Below are positions 1 to 10,366 of a stretch of 64,000 nt of DNA, piece after piece. Under the pieces are notes generated by a model. That model had not been told where the DNA came from and did not search any database. It saw only the letters and a program-made list of their open reading frames with translations. Positions within the stretch are counted from its first letter, which is position 1. Each line of letters begins with the position of its first letter. The stretch is from Paraphysomonas bandaiensis. Taxonomy: Eukaryota > Chrysophyceae. Where the stretch lies: the NCBI GenBank assembly GCA_965644295.1, contig CBFFRP010000143.1, positions 124,001-188,000 of the forward strand, in the 5' to 3' direction. Made by a program: the position numbers and the translations under genes.

Positions 1-1613
1 GACGGGTGTCTCGTCTAAAGAAGACTACTCCCCCGCATTTACTCAGCACAATTTTTTCTGGAGATAAAGAAGACTCATTCTCCGTTGGTGAGTCCACGGG
101 TGCGTGTGCTGTGGAAGTATCTAAAGCGCCAGTATTTGAAAATAACCCTGATGGCGAAGAAGCTGAAATAGGTCAGCTCAGGGAGTCGATGGCTGCGCAG
201 GAAGGGCGGCCGATATTCCCCATCCCTAAGGGGATGTACCCTGCCTATGATGGCTTCCCTCCCCATCTCGTGGACTGGCAGAGCAAAGAGAGGGCTATGG
301 CATTGGCTATGAGAAAGGAGATTAAGGCTAAGGAGAGTGCACTGGCTGCTCTAGAGGACCAGATACATCAGGTACATATATGCTTTGATATATTTCGTTG
401 CAGCTGACCGGTAGCCATTTATTTAGCTTGAGGCTAATCACGCAGAGTGGGTGAGTAAGAATAGTAGTTCAGCGTCCAGAGAAAACCTGAGGCTTCGTGT
501 GTCTATGATGGAGCGAGAGAAACAACATCTGCGAGACTTGGCCATCATTGAGGAACGTATTGCTCAACAGCGCATCGAAAATCTGCAAAAAATGGAGGAA
601 GTTGCGAGGGAAGAACGGGAGGTACTAGCACGAATCGACGAAGAGACCCGTAAAATATTGTCTGAGAGTGACGACCACCTTAGGGAAAAACAGGAGGCCG
701 CTGCAATGTTTCAACGACATAGAGAAGTTGGGAATGCGGCGGAGGTTGCAATGCAGAAGAGCATTCAGAAGCTTCACACTGAACGGATGCATCGAGGCAG
801 TGAAGATACCGCGCTACAGACGCTGCATAAACATCAAGATGCAGTGGACGAAATATGTATGGGCAAGATCTCTGACGTGGTAGAGGCTGCAGCGCAGGCA
901 GCAAGATGTCAACCCCATCGTTCTAATGTGGGTATAACACAACCTACCACTGCAACCTCATCGAAGCTAATTTCTTCTAAATCCACTATGTCAATTGGAA
1001 AGTATCCCACTACCGGTGGAGCAAGTTCTGGAGGTGAGAGCAGTGATAGCAGTGTGCTAATGCAGGCAATGGCGTATCTGCAGAAACACGACGCAGAAAA
1101 GCAGAATTTATCTGGAAGCAGTGATCAAAATAACACCACAAACGTTTTGTCGACGGATTCAGTGGTTGCTGCTGACATTTCGGGTGTGAATAGGGTGACG
1201 ACTCTGCTAGATCAGTCTGACAAATTCGTCAGTGACCAATTGAAAGTCCTACTGTCTTCCTCTTCTTCTTCCTCCGCTCATGATGATATTGATGATAAAC
1301 ACAATAAAGCTGCATCTTTTCTTGAACAAAGAAATGATATTGTATTACCCAGTGCGCACGTGGCACGCACTGACACGGAGGATCTTGAGCGAATTGTCGA
1401 GGCCACGTACAGGTGCGAACACTTTCAGTAGCCCGTGTTTTGTGAGTCGTATTACTCTGTAGGGTTGTGCGAAGTGCTGAACAAGAATTCAGATCGAGTT
1501 ATAACAATGATACTAGGGCGGATATCGAGTGGAATACCTCAACAGAAAGTGCCAGAAGTAGTAGCCACTCCTCAGGGTCGTGGTCCGTGTCAAGTTGTGA
1601 CACAATTGGATAA
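1..1613 (+). CDS. Coiled-coil protein, 5'-truncated by window edge, 3 exons seen
   Basis: Exons <1-371, 433-1412 and 1463-1613, joined by a 61-bp and a 50-bp GT-AG intron; phases agree at both junctions (0 and 2). The reading frame is open to the left edge with no convincing ATG, so the true start lies upstream. The middle exon holds a long Glu/Arg/Lys-rich helix (e.g. EEREVLARIDEETRKILSES) typical of a coiled coil, followed by a Ser/Thr-rich, low-complexity tail with a polyserine run encoded near 1255-1275. Splicing at 1413-1462 replaces a premature stop at 1429 with a Ser-rich C-terminus ending CDTIG. I recognise no catalytic domain; a cytoskeletal or scaffold role is only a guess. Its 3' flank is followed 500 bp later by the copia insertion. 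Confidence 0.6.
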
Positions 1614-2112
1614 TTTGCTAAGTTAACTGAACGTGCGTTCAATAATTATTCTTGTTAAAATTATAATCAATATCTCTTCCCATTCATCAATTTCATGTCA
1701 TCTCTAAGACCAATCATTAAACCGGTATACCCCTTTAGGGTATACCAACACAAACTTCCTACTTTTAAACGGCTAACTACTGTGCTTTCAGTTTTTACCT
1801 ACTTTTGAGTCTACAACTACTTTTCAGTCTACTACCCCACACTCGCACACTCACACTCCAGGCACACCCGTGTCAAATTTGCCAAAAAGAATCCGCAATT
1901 TGATTTCCACTGACTACCCGAGTTCCATTTTTTAGTCATTCTGAAAAAATAATCTGCTTTCCGGACTATTACAAATCGCTTCGGGGAGAAAAACAGAAGT
2001 TCAGTGGAAGTCGGAAGAATTGAAATTTTCTTTTATTATTAACATTTTCTGCAGCAGTAGTTGATTAAGCAAGTGCTGCTACTAAGTGTTTCGTATTACT
2101 ATTAGTGCTGCT
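1614..2112. other. Intergenic stretch upstream of the retrotransposon
   Basis: No credible coding frame. It contains C/T-rich stretches with repeated ctactttt-type words near 1755-1825 and ends at the CTGCT target site (2108-2112) used by the copia element. Confidence 0.5.
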
Positions 2113-2406
2113 TATTAGAATATGGATCTTATTCTAGTATATTCAGTATGTCACTTCAAGACAATGTACGAGAATACAGTGAAATATAGTGATGTACAAA
2201 TGCTGTGATGATATTGAGAAACTGAAATAGTTTGATCGTACAAGATATGTTCAGTAACGAGAGGTTCGCATATGTAGGATATTATGCAGGGATTATAATG
2301 AGTTAGTGTTGGTTATCACAACTTCGTGTAAACGATATTAATAAATCTATCTAGTCTTACGACAAATTCTCTCTGTGATCTAGTGTAAAATGAGCGTTTC
2401 TCAATA
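2113..2406 (+). repeat. 5' LTR of copia element
   Basis: 294 bp, identical to 7336-7629. The ends form a short imperfect inverted repeat (TATTAGAA / TTCTCAATA). The gag ATG at 2390 lies inside the LTR, as in yeast Ty1, so the 3' LTR also ends with the first gag codons. Confidence 0.93.
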
Positions 2407-4402
2407 TGGTAGCGAGCGAGGAGGAGAGAAGGAGGATAGAGGAGTAGTGCCACAGTTTAATGAGAGCAATGTTGAACAATGGATTGAAGACTTCGAAACG
2501 TTCCTCATGAGGAAAGAGCAAAGTGAAGTAGCGGTGGAGCCACCACCGAAGGAAAGCGACTTTGGGGAACAGCCACTCACGTTAATGGAGGAGAAGTCTT
2601 ACAGACAGGCTGTGAAGAAGTACTGGAAGGCGAATGCCATAGCGTATTCGTACTGCAGAGAGGCAGTGCAAACATCTTCGAAGGCGCTTCAGAAATTCCA
2701 TCTTCTACATAAAGGGTTCAAGGCTGATGGAAAAGGAAGCAACAGGTTTAAGGCGCATAATATTATGATTGATGAGTTGAAGAAGTGCTTTGCTGGAGGG
2801 AAGCAAAACAAGATCAGTGAGCTGTTGACTCAGTATGGATCTTTCCGTATGCGTCCGGAGGAGACTGCGAAGGACTATATAATACGGTTTGAAATACTGC
2901 TGAAAGAGCTACAGGAGCAGCAGCAGGACATATCGGAGCTCTCAAAAATAACACGGTTACGAGAAGGTCTGTTGAATGAAGAATATGCTCCTCTGAATGT
3001 TGCTTTGTACTTGATGCCTGATGATGTTGATTATGCAACATTATCAAGGAAGATAGAACGGTATGATGATACCATTCCTGGAAGGATTGCGTTAGAGCGG
3101 AAACGCAAGAAGGTGGAGGAGCTGAATTTCATTGAAAAGAGCAAACGGTCTCGAACAGAACGGGATAAGCGTAAGAAGGGCAACTGTAGATATTGCAGGA
3201 AAGAAGGAATTCCTCATAGCCATTCAACTGAACAGTGCAGGAGGAAGCAGAGGAAGAAGGATGGAGAGATATCAGGGCAGCGTCCTGGAAGTGCTGCGTA
3301 TACGGGATGCAGAAATTGCAAGTCTCTGGAACATCTTGCTGCTGATTGTCCAACGACGAAGAAAAAGCATTCTAGAAGAGGAGAGAAAGGGAAGAATCAT
3401 GGTAGGAAGCCGGACAAAAGGCTGCTGACAGTAGAGAATATACGGCGTGGAGAACCAGCAGAATTCTCTGATGAAGATGAAGCAAATATGATCGAGGATG
3501 TTATGAAATTGTCATGCAATATACATGAAACGAATATATGTAGTGTGAATGATGACATGCATTATACATATATTGACACCTGCTGTTCATCATCAATGTT
3601 CTTGATGAATGATGTGACCATGCTTGACACTCATATGAATACATCAAAGGTGATAAACGGCTCTAAGAAGGGATCAGAGATTCATATCACAAGTGTGGGT
3701 TCCCGTGGAGCATGGAGAGACATAGAAATTTCAGATCAGATCAATCGATGCCTGTGCTCCGGACGTAAGCTGAACGAAATGGGCTATCGATTCACGGTGT
3801 GGTATGGGATCCAAATTTATGACTGTAATACTGGTGAACTGGTACTGGAGGGACCCATGAAGAATGGAATGACTGCAGTTCCAACTCAGCAGCTGTTGGA
3901 GCTTCCAGATGTGTCTACACCGAGTAATTGTGAAGTAAATCTTAGCGATAGGACTGGTGAGGACGAGCTGGAGTTGCTGCATCGGAGAGCGGGTCACTTC
4001 AACAAACATGCTTTAGTGGAGGCACATAAGAGGATGCTCATCATGGGTACAGGGTTGAAACGGAAACACCTCACAGCCAAGGTACACAAAAATCAGTGTT
4101 TGTGTGATGTGTGTGCCAGGTCTAAGATAACCCGAGTCAGCTTCCGAACGAAGGACGAGAATTCCGTTAGACCGAATTTTTCAGCAGATATCGCTGTGTA
4201 CTTAAATTGTCCTGCTAGAGGAGGTGAGAGGTATGTGTTAAAGATAACGCATCATGCCAGCAAAATGTTCTGGGCGACGGGGTTAGTCCACAGAACTGGG
4301 GAAGCGGTCTTAGAAGTCTTCAAAGAGCTATTTTTAGAGGAGATGTTAAAAGGTACAAGCTCAAGATGGAGCACTATCATGCAGATGGTGCAGGAGAATT
4401 AA
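2390..4402 (+). CDS. Copia Gag-protease-integrase N-terminal part
   Basis: 670-aa frame starting at the ATG inside the LTR. The first ~250 residues are Gag-like helical sequence. Two zinc knuckles follow: an atypical one (CRYC…H…C, about residue 264) and a canonical CX2CX4HX4C (CRNCKSLEHLAADC, about residue 308). The protease site region reads YIDTCCSSSMF near residue 395, where copia proteases normally have DSG or DTG. Then comes the HHCC integrase zinc-binding motif (LLHRRAGH…CLCDVCARSK) and the first catalytic Asp (FSADIAVY). The frame is lost at about 4346-4354, before the second integrase Asp, and runs to an out-of-frame stop at 4402; the homologous sequence continues in the -1 frame. 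Confidence 0.88.
   Translation: MSVSQYGSERGGEKEDRGVVPQFNESNVEQWIEDFETFLMRKEQSEVAVEPPPKESDFGEQPLTLMEEKSYRQAVKKYWKANAIAYSYCREAVQTSSKALQKFHLLHKGFKADGKGSNRFKAHNIMIDELKKCFAGGKQNKISELLTQYGSFRMRPEETAKDYIIRFEILLKELQEQQQDISELSKITRLREGLLNEEYAPLNVALYLMPDDVDYATLSRKIERYDDTIPGRIALERKRKKVEELNFIEKSKRSRTERDKRKKGNCRYCRKEGIPHSHSTEQCRRKQRKKDGEISGQRPGSAAYTGCRNCKSLEHLAADCPTTKKKHSRRGEKGKNHGRKPDKRLLTVENIRRGEPAEFSDEDEANMIEDVMKLSCNIHETNICSVNDDMHYTYIDTCCSSSMFLMNDVTMLDTHMNTSKVINGSKKGSEIHITSVGSRGAWRDIEISDQINRCLCSGRKLNEMGYRFTVWYGIQIYDCNTGELVLEGPMKNGMTAVPTQQLLELPDVSTPSNCEVNLSDRTGEDELELLHRRAGHFNKHALVEAHKRMLIMGTGLKRKHLTAKVHKNQCLCDVCARSKITRVSFRTKDENSVRPNFSADIAVYLNCPARGGERYVLKITHHASKMFWATGLVHRTGEAVLEVFKELFLEEMLKGTSSRWSTIMQMVQEN
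2407..2414 (+). other. Putative primer-binding site (initiator tRNA-Met type)
   Basis: TGGTAGCG directly abuts the 5' LTR and matches the complement of the 3' end of eukaryotic initiator tRNA-Met (…CGCTACCA), the usual copia primer. Only 8 bases agree convincingly, and they also encode gag residues. Confidence 0.6.
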
Positions 4403-4863
4403 TCAGTGAAGAGCTGCGTCAGTATCTTAGGACACAGGAGTGCTATCAACATACATGGAGCTCAACAGACTCTCCAGAAATGAATGCCATAGAGGAGAGG
4501 AAGTTCAGAACTGCTGGAGAGATGACTCTTGCAATGCTAATCCAATCTGGACTGCCACCGCAATTTTGGCTGGATGCATACATGGCAGCCAGATATATTT
4601 TGATTCGATTGCCAACGAAAACAGATAAAGGGTATATGTCTCCTATAGAGTTTCTAACGGGCGAGCCTCCAAATTTGAGATATCTTAGGGTATGGGGGTG
4701 TCGAACTTATGTTCTTTCACCGAAGGCGGATCGACGAAAGGATTGGGAGGATAAGGCTCTAGTTGGATATTTAATGGGTTACTCTGATGAGAAGGTAGGA
4801 TACCATGTATATCTTCCTGAATCAAACAAGGTGGTGACTACAGTCCATTCATATATTGACTGA
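4346..4863 (+). CDS. Copia integrase catalytic core, shifted frame
   Basis: Integrase homology continues in the -1 frame relative to gag. It carries the second catalytic Asp (YHADGAGEL) and the third acidic residue (MNAIEERKF), plus the usual downstream LPPQFWLDAYMAARY and GVWGCRTY-like block (LRVWGCRTYVL). The frame ends at TGA 4861-4863, where homology moves back by +1. No initiation codon is expected; expression would need a -1 event at the A-rich ttaaaagg (4346-4353) or the shift is a mutation. The segment is too well conserved to be a pseudogene of great age. Confidence 0.8.
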
Positions 4864-7156
4864 TGAGTCAACGCCATCACGATCAGAAAAGTATTTCGCA
4901 GAGATTGATGCTCTTCGAGTGCGGGAGGCCGCTAGACCCAAGCTTGCATCCGACTATGTCAGCTTAGAAGGAACGTATCATATTGATGATGAGGACGGAC
5001 TTCTGTATAAGACAACAAGAGTTGTAGAACGTAAGGGTGTGATTGTAGCATACCGTTCACTTGTTACTGCAGGTCGTGAGCATATAGAGCACCGGGTGCC
5101 TATACACGTCGCAGACGTGGTGCGTATGACTGCAGAAACCCCCGGGAATACCGGGTACATAGGAAAGGGGGACGCCCTGAGTACTACGCCAGCCAGGGAG
5201 CTGGACCAGGGAAGACCTGGAGGGTTCCAGGAGAGTCCTGACCCAACCTGTCAACAGACAGTCGTGAGGTTGCAGACCTTGACAGACCGTGGGTCTGGGG
5301 ATGCGAGCGGGGCTCCTCCCACACCGCAAGATTTGCGGGCTCAGGATGAGCAAGGTATGGGTTCGTATATATCTACTAGACGACCTATTGAACTAGATGG
5401 TGATGGTCGTGTACGGCGGAAACGGCTACAGCGTAGGTTGGCGAACGCATCGGTGTTAGGAGAAATAAATATGGTTGAGGTGCCAGATGCATGCACTGTT
5501 AACTTTAAACATGCAGAGTTTCAACATGATGACTTTAAGATACCAGACTCCTATGCTGAAGCGGAGAGATCTCCACAGTACATGAAGTGGCGAGAAGCTC
5601 GGAAGGTGGAGAAGACCTCACTACTGAAGAGACGTGTCTTAAAGATTGTGCGGACTCCACGGGGAGTGAAGTTGGTGCGAGCTAAGTATGTTCACACGGT
5701 GAAGAGAGACCTTCTGGGGAATGTAGTCAAGTATAAGGCGCGGCTGGTTGCATTAGGGAATCTACAAGAAAAAACGGAGGAGGAGCAGTCCACGTTTGCT
5801 CCAGTGGTCAAAGGAATAACCATTCGACTGGTCCTCGCGATTGCGTTTATGTTCCATATGCATGTACATCAGTTGGATGTATCATCAGCGTTTTGTTATG
5901 CCGATCTTGAAGAGGATGTTTATATGGCACCTCCACCTGATGAAGAGTTGCCAGCGGGGTGGTGTTTTCAATTGATCAAGGCCTTATATGGTTTGCGGTC
6001 ATCACCGAGGCAGTGGAACAAGCATATTGACAAGTTTATCAAATCGTTACATTTTACTGCTTGCATTTTAGATACATGCTTGTATATGCGATGGAGTAAT
6101 GGTCAATTGCACTTATTGCTGATATATGTTGATGATATTATCATTGCATCTGCTGATCTCACCTACTTAGAAAGTGTTAAACGTAGGTTCTGCGAAACGT
6201 TTGAAATGCACGATCTGGGTGTGTGCAAACGGTTTCTGAATATCAGAATCACGAGAGGAGAGGACTGGTACATGTTAGATCAATCGGAATATGCCAAGAA
6301 TATTGTAAAGAAATTCGATTCGTTTATGGGGAAGAGCAGTAAGAATAAGGAGACTCCACTACCTACCAATGTTCAGGATTTGTTGGCAGAGCAACGTGAG
6401 CTGACGGAGGAGCAGAAGCAGTGGGTCGAATCATTTCCGTATAGAGGAATTATTGGAGCGGTGTTGCATTTGGCGATTCACACTAGACCTGATCTGGCTT
6501 ACGCTGTGGGGTTATTGGCTCGATTTAGTACTTCTCCAACATATGCGACTTGCAGATTAGCTATTCATTTGTTGAAATATTTACGTGGTACAGTTGATAA
6601 GGGAATCAGATTCAGTGGGAGTGAGTTTGATTTACATGTATTCAGTGATTCAGACTGGGCTGGTGATAGGATGACTAGGCGGTCCACAACGGGATACATC
6701 GTGCTTTTATGTGCGGGCGCTTTGGCCTGGCAGTCCAAGCTTCAGACCACAGTTGCGACTTCGAGCATGGAATCTGAGTATATGGCGGAGTATGCGGCTT
6801 TGCAAGAACTGGTGTGGCTTCGGGGGGTGTTCAAGGAGCTCGGACTCTTGGTAGCGAAGCCGACTCCATTCTTTATGGATAGTAAGAGTGCAAAGGATCT
6901 TTCAGAGAATCCAGTGTATCATAAGAGGTCGAAGCATATTGACATCAAGTATCACTGGATAAGAGAACATGTTAATGGCAAATTTCCTACAGCAAAGTTG
7001 ATTCATGTATCTACGGATGATATGGCGGCCGATATTTTTACAAAGGCGTTGTCCACGAAGATCTTCAGCCGTCATGAGAAAACGATTACCGGGGTTAAGA
7101 GGAGTGTGTCTAACAGTGTGGAGGAGCAGCAGAAGAAACGACCCCGAAGAGGTTAA
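4856..7156 (+). CDS. Copia reverse transcriptase-RNase H
   Basis: Open for 766 codons in the same frame as gag. After a ~200-residue variable linker, the copia RT block begins (KARLVALGN, HQLDVSSAFCYADLEEDVYM) and includes the catalytic YVDD at 6125-6136. The conserved copia RT C-terminal piece (IGAVLHLAIHTRPDLAYAVG) and RNase H follow, with SDSDWAGD, SSMESEYMAEYAA and the terminal HIDIKYHWIREHV / DIFTKAL motifs. It ends with a basic tail and TAA at 7154-7156. The apparent start at 4856 is only the first codon after the stop in this frame; the real polypeptide is read through from integrase by a +1 shift at GAC-TGA (4858-4863). Confidence 0.92.
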   Translation: MTDESTPSRSEKYFAEIDALRVREAARPKLASDYVSLEGTYHIDDEDGLLYKTTRVVERKGVIVAYRSLVTAGREHIEHRVPIHVADVVRMTAETPGNTGYIGKGDALSTTPARELDQGRPGGFQESPDPTCQQTVVRLQTLTDRGSGDASGAPPTPQDLRAQDEQGMGSYISTRRPIELDGDGRVRRKRLQRRLANASVLGEINMVEVPDACTVNFKHAEFQHDDFKIPDSYAEAERSPQYMKWREARKVEKTSLLKRRVLKIVRTPRGVKLVRAKYVHTVKRDLLGNVVKYKARLVALGNLQEKTEEEQSTFAPVVKGITIRLVLAIAFMFHMHVHQLDVSSAFCYADLEEDVYMAPPPDEELPAGWCFQLIKALYGLRSSPRQWNKHIDKFIKSLHFTACILDTCLYMRWSNGQLHLLLIYVDDIIIASADLTYLESVKRRFCETFEMHDLGVCKRFLNIRITRGEDWYMLDQSEYAKNIVKKFDSFMGKSSKNKETPLPTNVQDLLAEQRELTEEQKQWVESFPYRGIIGAVLHLAIHTRPDLAYAVGLLARFSTSPTYATCRLAIHLLKYLRGTVDKGIRFSGSEFDLHVFSDSDWAGDRMTRRSTTGYIVLLCAGALAWQSKLQTTVATSSMESEYMAEYAALQELVWLRGVFKELGLLVAKPTPFFMDSKSAKDLSENPVYHKRSKHIDIKYHWIREHVNGKFPTAKLIHVSTDDMAADIFTKALSTKIFSRHEKTITGVKRSVSNSVEEQQKKRPRRG

Positions 7157-7326
7157 AGGTGTGTTTTAGTGGGTGAAAATCCCACATAACTGTATATCTA
7201 GTTGACTGCTAGATATATATGTATCTTTAAAAGATTTCACATCTGTTTTTACCTATGGGACTAGATAGTCATAGCATTATCAGATTATTGTGATCACTGT
7301 TGTTTTATCTCACTGCATTCTACATT

Positions 7327-7335
7327 GAGTGGGAG
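7327..7335 (+). other. Putative polypurine tract of copia element
   Basis: GAGTGGGAG lies immediately before the 3' LTR, the position of the plus-strand primer. It is short and interrupted by one T. Confidence 0.55.
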
Positions 7336-7629
7336 TATTAGAATATGGATCTTATTCTAGTATATTCAGTATGTCACTTCAAGACAATGTACGAGAATAC
7401 AGTGAAATATAGTGATGTACAAATGCTGTGATGATATTGAGAAACTGAAATAGTTTGATCGTACAAGATATGTTCAGTAACGAGAGGTTCGCATATGTAG
7501 GATATTATGCAGGGATTATAATGAGTTAGTGTTGGTTATCACAACTTCGTGTAAACGATATTAATAAATCTATCTAGTCTTACGACAAATTCTCTCTGTG
7601 ATCTAGTGTAAAATGAGCGTTTCTCAATA
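7336..7629 (+). repeat. 3' LTR of copia element
   Basis: 294 bp, identical to the 5' LTR; followed by the CTGCT target duplication at 7630-7634. Confidence 0.93.
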
Positions 7630-7874
7630 CTGCTGCAAGTTAGGCCATTTTTAATAGACTTTTTTTTACTGTTTTAAGGTTTTCCATGTTTTGCTATTCC
7701 TGTTTGACACTTGACGTTAAATCCGAAAATACCAAAAGAGCTATTCTTAATAAAATTTTACTGTTTTACTGTTTTACGGTTTTAAACTTAAGTTTTGCTT
7801 TGCAATTTTATTTATTTAATAAATAATAATATTCACAAAATGGAAAGCATTGACCCTCGAGGAAGCTCCCGTAG

Positions 7875-8090
7875 ATGCATTCTGCGAGTTGCTCTCGCAT
7901 AATGAAGCTATTTAACAAGAAACGAAAGCGGCGGCCAACGGAGAGCATTGGCTACGACAAATATACGGCATGGGGAAGGACGCTTAGCGACGAAAGGGTC
8001 AAAGGTCCCAATTCCTGGGTTGGAAAAAGGTTTAGGAGGAGGTGTAGAATCCCTTATTCTGTATTTTTCCTCGTAAGCTTCCTACCATAA
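7875..8090 (+). pseudogene. Fragment resembling a PIF/Harbinger-type transposase N-terminus
   Basis: A 71-aa frame includes GPNSWVGKRFRRRCRIPYS, which resembles the 'SWFxxxFRRRxRxxxxLF' block that precedes the DDE core in Harbinger-like transposases. It stops shortly afterwards and I find no DDE domain downstream, so this is a truncated remnant. The assignment rests on this one block. Confidence 0.35.
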
Positions 8091-8120
8091 ACTAATAATA
8101 ATACCCTTGGCTCTGGTACT

Positions 8121-8800
8121 GTGAGGTCCACAACGTCAGCTCTGACTGAATCAAGTTTTTCGCCATCATCTTCTGATCCCAACGCAACTGAACCACCTGT
8201 TAACGATGTCGTTGAGCTATATCTGAAGTGTCTGATGCGGAGGACGACGGCAGCGAAGACGATGGTGCTTTTTCAGAACGTGATGATGATGACGACGATA
8301 ATGAAAGTGATGATGCTAACAATGGAATGAACACTGAAGACGATGAACCTACTGCTGGCGAGTGGTACACTTCGAGAAAGAATTTTAACGTTCCACGGTA
8401 TGCAGCCGATGCTAGAGTCAAAATCAGCGAGACTTTCACGTTGAAGGAACGGTTCCGCAAATTTGGCAAGACTAATTATTACGAAACTTGCTCAGTTGGA
8501 AAAATTCACAGTGTTGTGAGAAAAAAAGGTGATTCTTCGTTGTTCTACAAGTTTTAATAAATAATATAATCATGTTGCTCACCGGCGCCCTCCATCGAAG
8601 CTTGAAGACTACGGATTTGACACATGCGAGAACTTCCTCTCCTCGGACAAAAAAAAGTGTCGAATTCATAAGAGACCAAGAGACTCTTCCACAACAGGTA
8701 ACAATTCTAGCAAACGGCAATACTAGGCTTATGAAGCGGCCAAGAAAGCTCTCTATGATAGTAGTGATGGTGATAGCTAGCTGTTAAATGAGGTGGCTGC
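8121..8800 (+). other. Possible degenerate coding remnant, acidic low-complexity
   Basis: Short overlapping frames, the best being 8228-8557 with an Asp/Glu-rich run then EWYTSRKNFNVPRYAADAR. Acidic N-termini are common in DNA transposases and in nuclear proteins, but no family is recognisable and frames break repeatedly. Probably the continuation of the transposon remnant at 7875. Confidence 0.2.
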
Positions 8801-9385
8801 ATAATGGAGATGATGTCAGATGTGTGATGTGGCTGTGACTGTGTATGCACGCTATGATATTGAGTGGGTGGATAGGTGGATATAGGATATTATGTAATAC
8901 GTGGATATGCACTGACATATGAGCATGCATAATATATGCGAGGTGATCTTGAAATAATGATGACATACATTGCTTAGACTATGCATCATCATCAGCTGTG
9001 GTTTCTATTGATGAGGCAGTATAATAGAGTTAGCTTAGGAATTTGGAAGTAAGAGAAGAGACGAATTTAAAGCAGCCAAGCTGCGTGCGTCGGCCAATTA
9101 TTAACGAATAGTACGTAGTAGACATCATATAAATTAGTGTGCGTCTTAAATTGATAAAGTAGAACGGTGAATATATAAAGAAAGGCTAGGATAACTTCTT
9201 TTTTATTAATGAATCTTCCTGCTTTCATAGATGTGTCCTCTTTAAAATCATTATTAATAATCGTTGCTACATTGCTCAATCAAAATACACAGACCAACAT
9301 ACATAAGGGATCGATCGTTGCAATTCTGTCATTATACAGCGATGCTATCTGTTTATTATTTACTACTACTTCAGATAATTAGACA

Positions 9386-10065
9386 AAACCATAGTCTGTA
9401 ACCATAGTCTGTACCCAATGATATAAAATGGAATTATTACAACACTGAGCAAACTAATCACGGTACCCCTCCATTCTATAGTTTCCTTTTAGATAGAGTA
9501 TCAGCATGTGTGTACAATTCACTAGCTAATGAGTTATAGAACTATAATAATCGATACTATTTGTATCTATCAAACTAATACTACATTACGCATGGAGTGT
9601 ATCGGCAGGGTGAATATCCTCTACTATTTTCGTCACAAGGGATACTACTGTAACAAAACGCAAGAGTATCTTGAGGAAGCTGACAGTGTGCAAATTAAAC
9701 GTAGGGTATTGATCTACACCAACCGTATGAGGCAGATGGAATGACACATTGGCCAAATCAATTGGTGTTCAACGCCCCAGTGATCTCTATTTCCTGAGCA
9801 TGCTCTGAGTTTCATGTCGCGTCATCTTCATCGTTGCAAAGAGAACCTGATTTGCGCTTTTGAAATGCCATGTTAAACTATGAGTGAATGGAGAATACAA
9901 TGAACGTACCAGCACATTAATTTGACTTGCGATTCGCTGACTCAACAATGTGATATGAAGTGTGGTTCACACTGTCTGATTTTGACTGATTTTATGACAG
10001 TTATTTTATGTATGAAAATCGACGTTATTTTCAGTTTTTTTCAGTGTGGTTACAGACTATGGTTT
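9386..10065. repeat. Inverted-repeat-bounded element (candidate non-autonomous DNA transposon)
   Basis: A perfect 19-bp inverted repeat, aaaccatagtctgtaacca at 9386-9404 and its complement at 10047-10065, brackets 642 bp of AT-rich DNA. With one gap the match extends outward about ten more bases. Part of the left arm is repeated at once (accatagtctgta at 9401-9413). No transposase is encoded inside; the short frame at 9529-9744 has no recognisable homology. Confidence 0.55.
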
Positions 10066-10366
10066 AATCTAAATTCTGTAATTTATTATTATGAATGATG
10101 CTTATATTGTTCAATTTATATTATACTTTATTTAGTACTGAAGTACTAATACTACCACAACACTCACTGATGGTCATGCTCTATTATTCTCCCTACTACA
10201 CACATGCACACATGTATATTCAACACATTTATTATATATATTGTCCAAGATTAACCCATTATATAAATATAAAGTATGGGCAAGAAAGCTAAATAAACTG
10301 TAATAATACCCCAAAAGGATACATGCTCAGAGGGACCTGTTACTTCAACCAGCGACGATCAACTTG

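Larger units (their letters stand above)
2113..7629 (+). mobile_element. Complete Ty1/copia LTR retrotransposon, recent insertion
   Basis: Two 294-bp LTRs (2113-2406 and 7336-7629) read identical base for base, and the element is flanked by a perfect 5-bp duplication CTGCT (2108-2112 and 7630-7634). Internal order is gag, protease, integrase, reverse transcriptase, RNase H, the order that defines copia/Pseudoviridae elements. A putative initiator-Met-type primer site follows the 5' LTR and a short purine tract precedes the 3' LTR. Identical LTRs imply insertion too recent for substitutions to accumulate. Two opposite frame changes bracket the integrase core, so coding is not one continuous frame. 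The LTRs begin TATTAG and end CAATA instead of the usual TG...CA. Confidence 0.93.
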
